This document shows positions 61,353 to 64,000 of a stretch of 64,000 nt of DNA, in pieces; position 1 is the stretch's first letter, and each line of letters begins with the position of its first letter. Below the pieces are notes generated by a model. That model saw nothing but the letters and a program-made list of their open reading frames with translations, did no database searches and was not told where the DNA came from. A program made the translations under genes and the position numbers. This stretch comes from Paenibacillus sp. cl123 (lineage in GTDB: Bacteria > Bacillota > Bacilli > Paenibacillales > NBRC-103111): the NCBI RefSeq assembly GCF_900101595.1, contig NZ_FMYY01000004.1, positions 62,001 to 126,000 on the forward strand. Direction: 5' to 3'.

Positions 61353-61660
61353 TTTGCCGGGTCGTTTTCATACGGTGAAGCGATGCAGCGTGGGAAGTGC
61401 TATACGTTGTCGGCTGGCGCTCGCTAAGACGCGAGACAGCTTGCCGGCATGGAGCTGATTCGCGCTTGTCCGAGGCGCCAAGTTGAAAAAAGCGGTGCAA
61501 GAAGAGCAAGAAGCAGGCTGCGCCGGAGCAAACCCGTTTTTGTCGTTTATTATAGACTTTTTAAAGTCCTGTCTTTTAATACGCGAGACCTTTATCATAA
61601 GGAGTGAGACACACACACAATCAAGTTCAAAATGAGTTTTTTCAGAGAGGGAGATTATTC
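61353..61660. other. Non-coding stretch upstream of the SDR gene
   Basis: 308 bases without a supported gene. It holds a small palindrome GACTTTTTAAAGTC near 61556 and a CA-rich tract ACACACACA just after 61610. No convincing -35/-10 pair is visible. Confidence 0.5.
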
Positions 61661-62677
61661 ATGAAAACGATTCAAGAGCTCGAAGCGCGCATGGCGCAGC
61701 CATCTTCCGAATTAATCCGCGACATCGCTTCCGTCGAGGGCGATATTCTGCTGCTCGGCGTCGGCGGCAAGATGGGACCGACCCTGGCACAGCTGGCTGT
61801 TAATGCCATTAAAGAAGCGGGCATCAGCAAAAAAGTGATCGGCGCTTCGCGCTTTTCCAACGGCACGCTCCGTCAAGAGCTGGAGGACATCGGCGTGGAG
61901 ACAATCGCTGTTGACCTGTTGAACGACGAAGCTCTGCAAGCACTGCCTCATGTGGACAATGTGCTGTATATGGCGGGCAATAAATTCGGCACGAAGGGCA
62001 ACGAGCATTTCACCTGGGCGATGAACGCCTACCTGCCTGGACGCGTCGCCGAGAAGTATAAAAACTCGCGCATTGTGGCATTCTCGACAGGCAACGTTTA
62101 TCCGCTTACCCCGGTCAGCGATGGCGGAGCAACCGAAGAGCAGCCGACAGGACCGGTCGGCGAGTACGGCCAGTCTTGCCTGGGACGCGAGCGCGTGTTC
62201 GAGCATTTTGCCCGGAAAAACAATACCCCGATGACGATCTACCGCCTGAACTATGCGATCGACCTGCGGTACGGCGTTCTGCTGGAGGTGGCGAAGTCCA
62301 TCAAGGCCGGCAACCCGATCGATGTGACGATGGGCCATGTGAACTGCATCTGGCAGGGAGATGCCAATGAGATTGCGCTGCGCTCGCTTACGATCTGCTC
62401 TACGCCGCCGACTGTGCTGAATGTAACCGGACCTGAGACGATTTCGCTGCGGCGGGTGGCGGAAGCGCTTGGCGCCAGGATGGGGCTGGAGCCGGCCTTT
62501 ACCGGAGTGGAAGCAACGGATGCGCTGCTGAGCAACTCGGGCAAATGCAACCAGCTGTTCGGCTATCCGAAAGTCAGCTTGAACCAGATGCTTGACTGGG
62601 TGGCAGGCTGGGTTATGGAGGGCGGCGAGATGTGGAATAAGCCGACTCACTTCCAGGAGAGAAAGGGGAACTACTAA
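61661..62677 (+). CDS. NAD(P)-dependent epimerase/dehydratase family protein (extended SDR)
   Basis: 338 residues from ATG 61661 (GAGAGGGAG upstream). A Rossmann start (DILLLGVGGKMGPTLAQLA) is followed by VLYMAGNKFG and FSTGNVYPL with the usual Ser/Thr region. The catalytic YxxxK reads YGQSC, with Cys replacing Lys. GHVNCIWQGDANE and NVTGPETISLRRVAEALG are typical of sugar nucleotide-type SDRs. It is followed after 3 bases by a DapA-family gene, so the two probably act in one catabolic pathway. Substrate unknown. Confidence 0.82.
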   Translation: MKTIQELEARMAQPSSELIRDIASVEGDILLLGVGGKMGPTLAQLAVNAIKEAGISKKVIGASRFSNGTLRQELEDIGVETIAVDLLNDEALQALPHVDNVLYMAGNKFGTKGNEHFTWAMNAYLPGRVAEKYKNSRIVAFSTGNVYPLTPVSDGGATEEQPTGPVGEYGQSCLGRERVFEHFARKNNTPMTIYRLNYAIDLRYGVLLEVAKSIKAGNPIDVTMGHVNCIWQGDANEIALRSLTICSTPPTVLNVTGPETISLRRVAEALGARMGLEPAFTGVEATDALLSNSGKCNQLFGYPKVSLNQMLDWVAGWVMEGGEMWNKPTHFQERKGNY

Positions 62678-62680
62678 GCG

Positions 62681-63751
62681 ATGAGCACAGCGAAACAACT
62701 ATCCGAATCGAAGCTGCGCGCGCTGCACGAAGGGCTGGTCATTCCCGCCCACCCGCTGGCGCTGAATGAAGCCAGGCAGCTCGACGAACGCAGACAGCGG
62801 GCGCTTACCCGCTACTATATAGACAGCGGAGCGGGGGGCATCGCCGTAGGCGTCCACTCCACGCAATTCGAGATCCGAAAGCCTGAGATCGGGTTGTTCG
62901 AGCCGGTGCTGCGGCTGGCGGCCGAAGAGATCGATAAGGCGAATCCGGACCGTCCGTTTATCAAAGTGGCAGGTATTTGCGGACCTACGGAACAGGCGAT
63001 CGCGGAAGCAAAGCTTGCGGCGGAGCTTGGCTATGACGCCGGCCTGCTCAGCATGGGCGGACTGCCCGGCTGGTCGGAGGAGCAGCATCTGGAGAGAGCG
63101 CGGCAGATTGCCGCTATCATCCCCGTAATCGGCTTCTACCTGCAGCCGTCTGTTGGCGGACGCTTGTTCAGCTACTCTTTCTGGCGGAAGTTCGCTGAAA
63201 TTCCGAATGTGGTCGCGATCAAGATGGCGCCGTTCAACCGCTATCAGACGATCGATGTGGCTCGGGCTGTCATCGAATCGTCCCGCCGGGACGAGATCGC
63301 CCTGTACACGGGCAACGACGACAACATCGTAAACGATCTGTTCACCGTATACCGGTTCCCGGTCGACGGACAGCCGGTCGAGAAGCGGATTGTCGGCGGA
63401 CTGCTCGGCCACTGGGCGGTCTGGACCCATACGGCGGTCCGGCTGCTGGAAGAAATCAAGGAAGCCCGCAAGGACGAGCTCATCGCCCAGGAATGGCTGA
63501 CTCGCAATATCGAAGTAACGGACAGCAACGCGGCGTTCTTCGATCCGGCGAACGGGTTCCACGGCTGCATTCCGGGCATCCACGAAGTGCTCAGACGCCA
63601 GGGGCTGCTGGAAGGACGCTGGTGCTTGAATCCTGACGAGGAGCTCTCCCCCGGACAGATGGAGGAGATTGATCGGGTGTACCGCAGTTATCCTCATCTG
63701 AATGATGATGATTTCGTCGCCTCTCGGTTGCAGGGCTGGCTGGAGGCGTAG
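62681..63751 (+). CDS. Dihydrodipicolinate synthase family protein (divergent aldolase)
   Basis: 356 residues, longer than DapA, GAGAAAGGGG upstream. The TIM-barrel aldolase pattern is visible: [13 protein letters not shown] replaces the GTTGE motif, [12 protein letters not shown] carries the tyrosine, and [11 protein letters not shown] has the expected Schiff-base lysine. The different active-site loops mean it is not the lysine-pathway enzyme, which is at 24.5 kb. Coupled to the upstream SDR and just ahead of sdaAB; perhaps it yields pyruvate from a sugar acid or hydroxy-amino acid derivative. Confidence 0.82.
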   Translation: MSTAKQLSESKLRALHEGLVIPAHPLALNEARQLDERRQRALTRYYIDSGAGGIAVGVHSTQFEIRKPEIGLFEPVLRLAAEEIDKANPDRPFIKVAGICGPTEQAIAEAKLAAELGYDAGLLSMGGLPGWSEEQHLERARQIAAIIPVIGFYLQPSVGGRLFSYSFWRKFAEIPNVVAIKMAPFNRYQTIDVARAVIESSRRDEIALYTGNDDNIVNDLFTVYRFPVDGQPVEKRIVGGLLGHWAVWTHTAVRLLEEIKEARKDELIAQEWLTRNIEVTDSNAAFFDPANGFHGCIPGIHEVLRRQGLLEGRWCLNPDEELSPGQMEEIDRVYRSYPHLNDDDFVASRLQGWLEA

Positions 63752-63753
63752 AC

Positions 63754-64000
63754 GTGAGGTTTAAAGACGTTTTCTCCATTATCGGGCCGGCCATGATCGG
63801 GCCGTCCAGCTCGCATACGGCAGGCGCGGTCCGGATCGGACAGGTAGGCCGTCAACTTTTCGGCGGGCAAATGGCGCGCGCCGAGATCATTTTCTACGGC
63901 TCGTTCGCCGATACGTACCGCGGCCACGGCACCGATCTGGCGGTCGTCAGCGGCCTGCTGGGGTTCGCCACCGACGATGTCCGCATCCCGGACGCGATTG
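63754..64000 (+). CDS. sdaAB: L-serine dehydratase, beta subunit (3-prime truncated by window edge)
   Basis: The first 82 codons from GTG 63754, with GGAGG 7 bases upstream inside the preceding gene. [20 protein letters not shown] followed by AGAVRIG, and [19 protein letters not shown] are highly typical of the iron-sulfur L-serine dehydratase beta subunit. It deaminates serine to pyruvate together with SdaAA, which is presumably just outside the window. It is 2 bases from the previous stop. Confidence 0.93.
   Translation, partial: MRFKDVFSIIGPAMIGPSSSHTAGAVRIGQVGRQLFGGQMARAEIIFYGSFADTYRGHGTDLAVVSGLLGFATDDVRIPDAI

Overview
This window is a chromosomal segment of an endospore-forming Bacillota bacterium, most likely Paenibacillaceae (Paenibacillus or a close relative). 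The inference rests on gene order: proS-polC-rimP-nusA-rnpM-ylxQ-infB-rbfA-truB-ribF-rpsO-pnp-ylxY-mlpA-dpaA-dpaB-asd-dapG-dapA-rnj-tepA-ylzJ-spoIIIE, then ymfF-ymfH-ymfI-ymfJ-ymfK-rodZ-pgsA-cinA-recA-rny-ymdB-spoVS-miaB-ricA, which follows the Bacillus subtilis order with insertions and losses. Fairly high GC, frequent TTG/GTG starts and strong AGGAGG-type ribosome binding sites agree. Nearly all genes are on the plus strand; the only minus-strand gene I support is a small membrane protein near 59.6 kb.

Layout. 1-14.4 kb: translation and replication core (end of proS, polC, the rimP-nusA-infB operon, rbfA, nrnA, truB, ribF, rpsO). 14.4-19.9 kb: pnp, a YlxY-type deacetylase, the M16 peptidase mlpA, and dut. 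19.9-25.4 kb: a long non-coding stretch with a large foldback element, then the dipicolinate/lysine block dpaA-dpaB-asd-dapG-dapA. 25.5-32.0 kb: RNase J, tepA, ylzJ, spoIIIE and the cortex-lytic enzyme gene sleB. 32.0-41.2 kb: ymfF-ymfH-ymfI-ymfJ, an unrecognised lipoprotein, ymfK, rodZ, yajQ, rimO, pgsA. 41.3-47.9 kb: cinA, recA, recX, rny, ymdB, spoVS. 48.0-55.0 kb: dipeptidase, korA-korB, pduL, a 64-residue orphan, miaB, ricA. 55.2-64.0 kb: a less syntenic accessory part with nikR, a small membrane protein, the His-rich ymaF, hrpB, a membrane protein, an alpha/beta hydrolase, a Crh-like HPr protein, an SDR plus DapA-family pair and the start of sdaAB.

How the genes work together. Sporulation runs through the window. 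asd, dapG and dapA make dihydrodipicolinate, which DpaAB oxidises to spore dipicolinate. SpoIIIE pumps the forespore chromosome, SleB and TepA act at germination and outgrowth, and SpoVS acts during development. I read candidate sigma-K (dpaA), sigma-G or sigma-E (tepA), sigma-G (sleB) and sigma-H (spoVS) promoters by eye at the matching genes. RNA decay is also concentrated here: PNPase, RNase J, RNase Y, RicA and nanoRNase. recA has a LexA box next to a good sigma-A promoter, preceded by an orphan promoter-terminator pair.

I did not find an obvious new defence, mobile or biosynthetic system: no phage, IS, CRISPR array, tRNA or rRNA. The best leads are a dispersed intergenic hairpin repeat whose copy upstream of polC has multiplied 3-prime arms; the foldback element upstream of dpaA; the orphan transcription unit upstream of recA; a Crh-like protein with Gln15 and Ser46 but no HPr active-site motif; an SDR with Cys in place of the catalytic Lys, paired with a divergent DapA homologue; and a Gly/Gln/Arg-rich repeat inside IF2. 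All promoters, terminators and family assignments come from reading the sequence without database searches.
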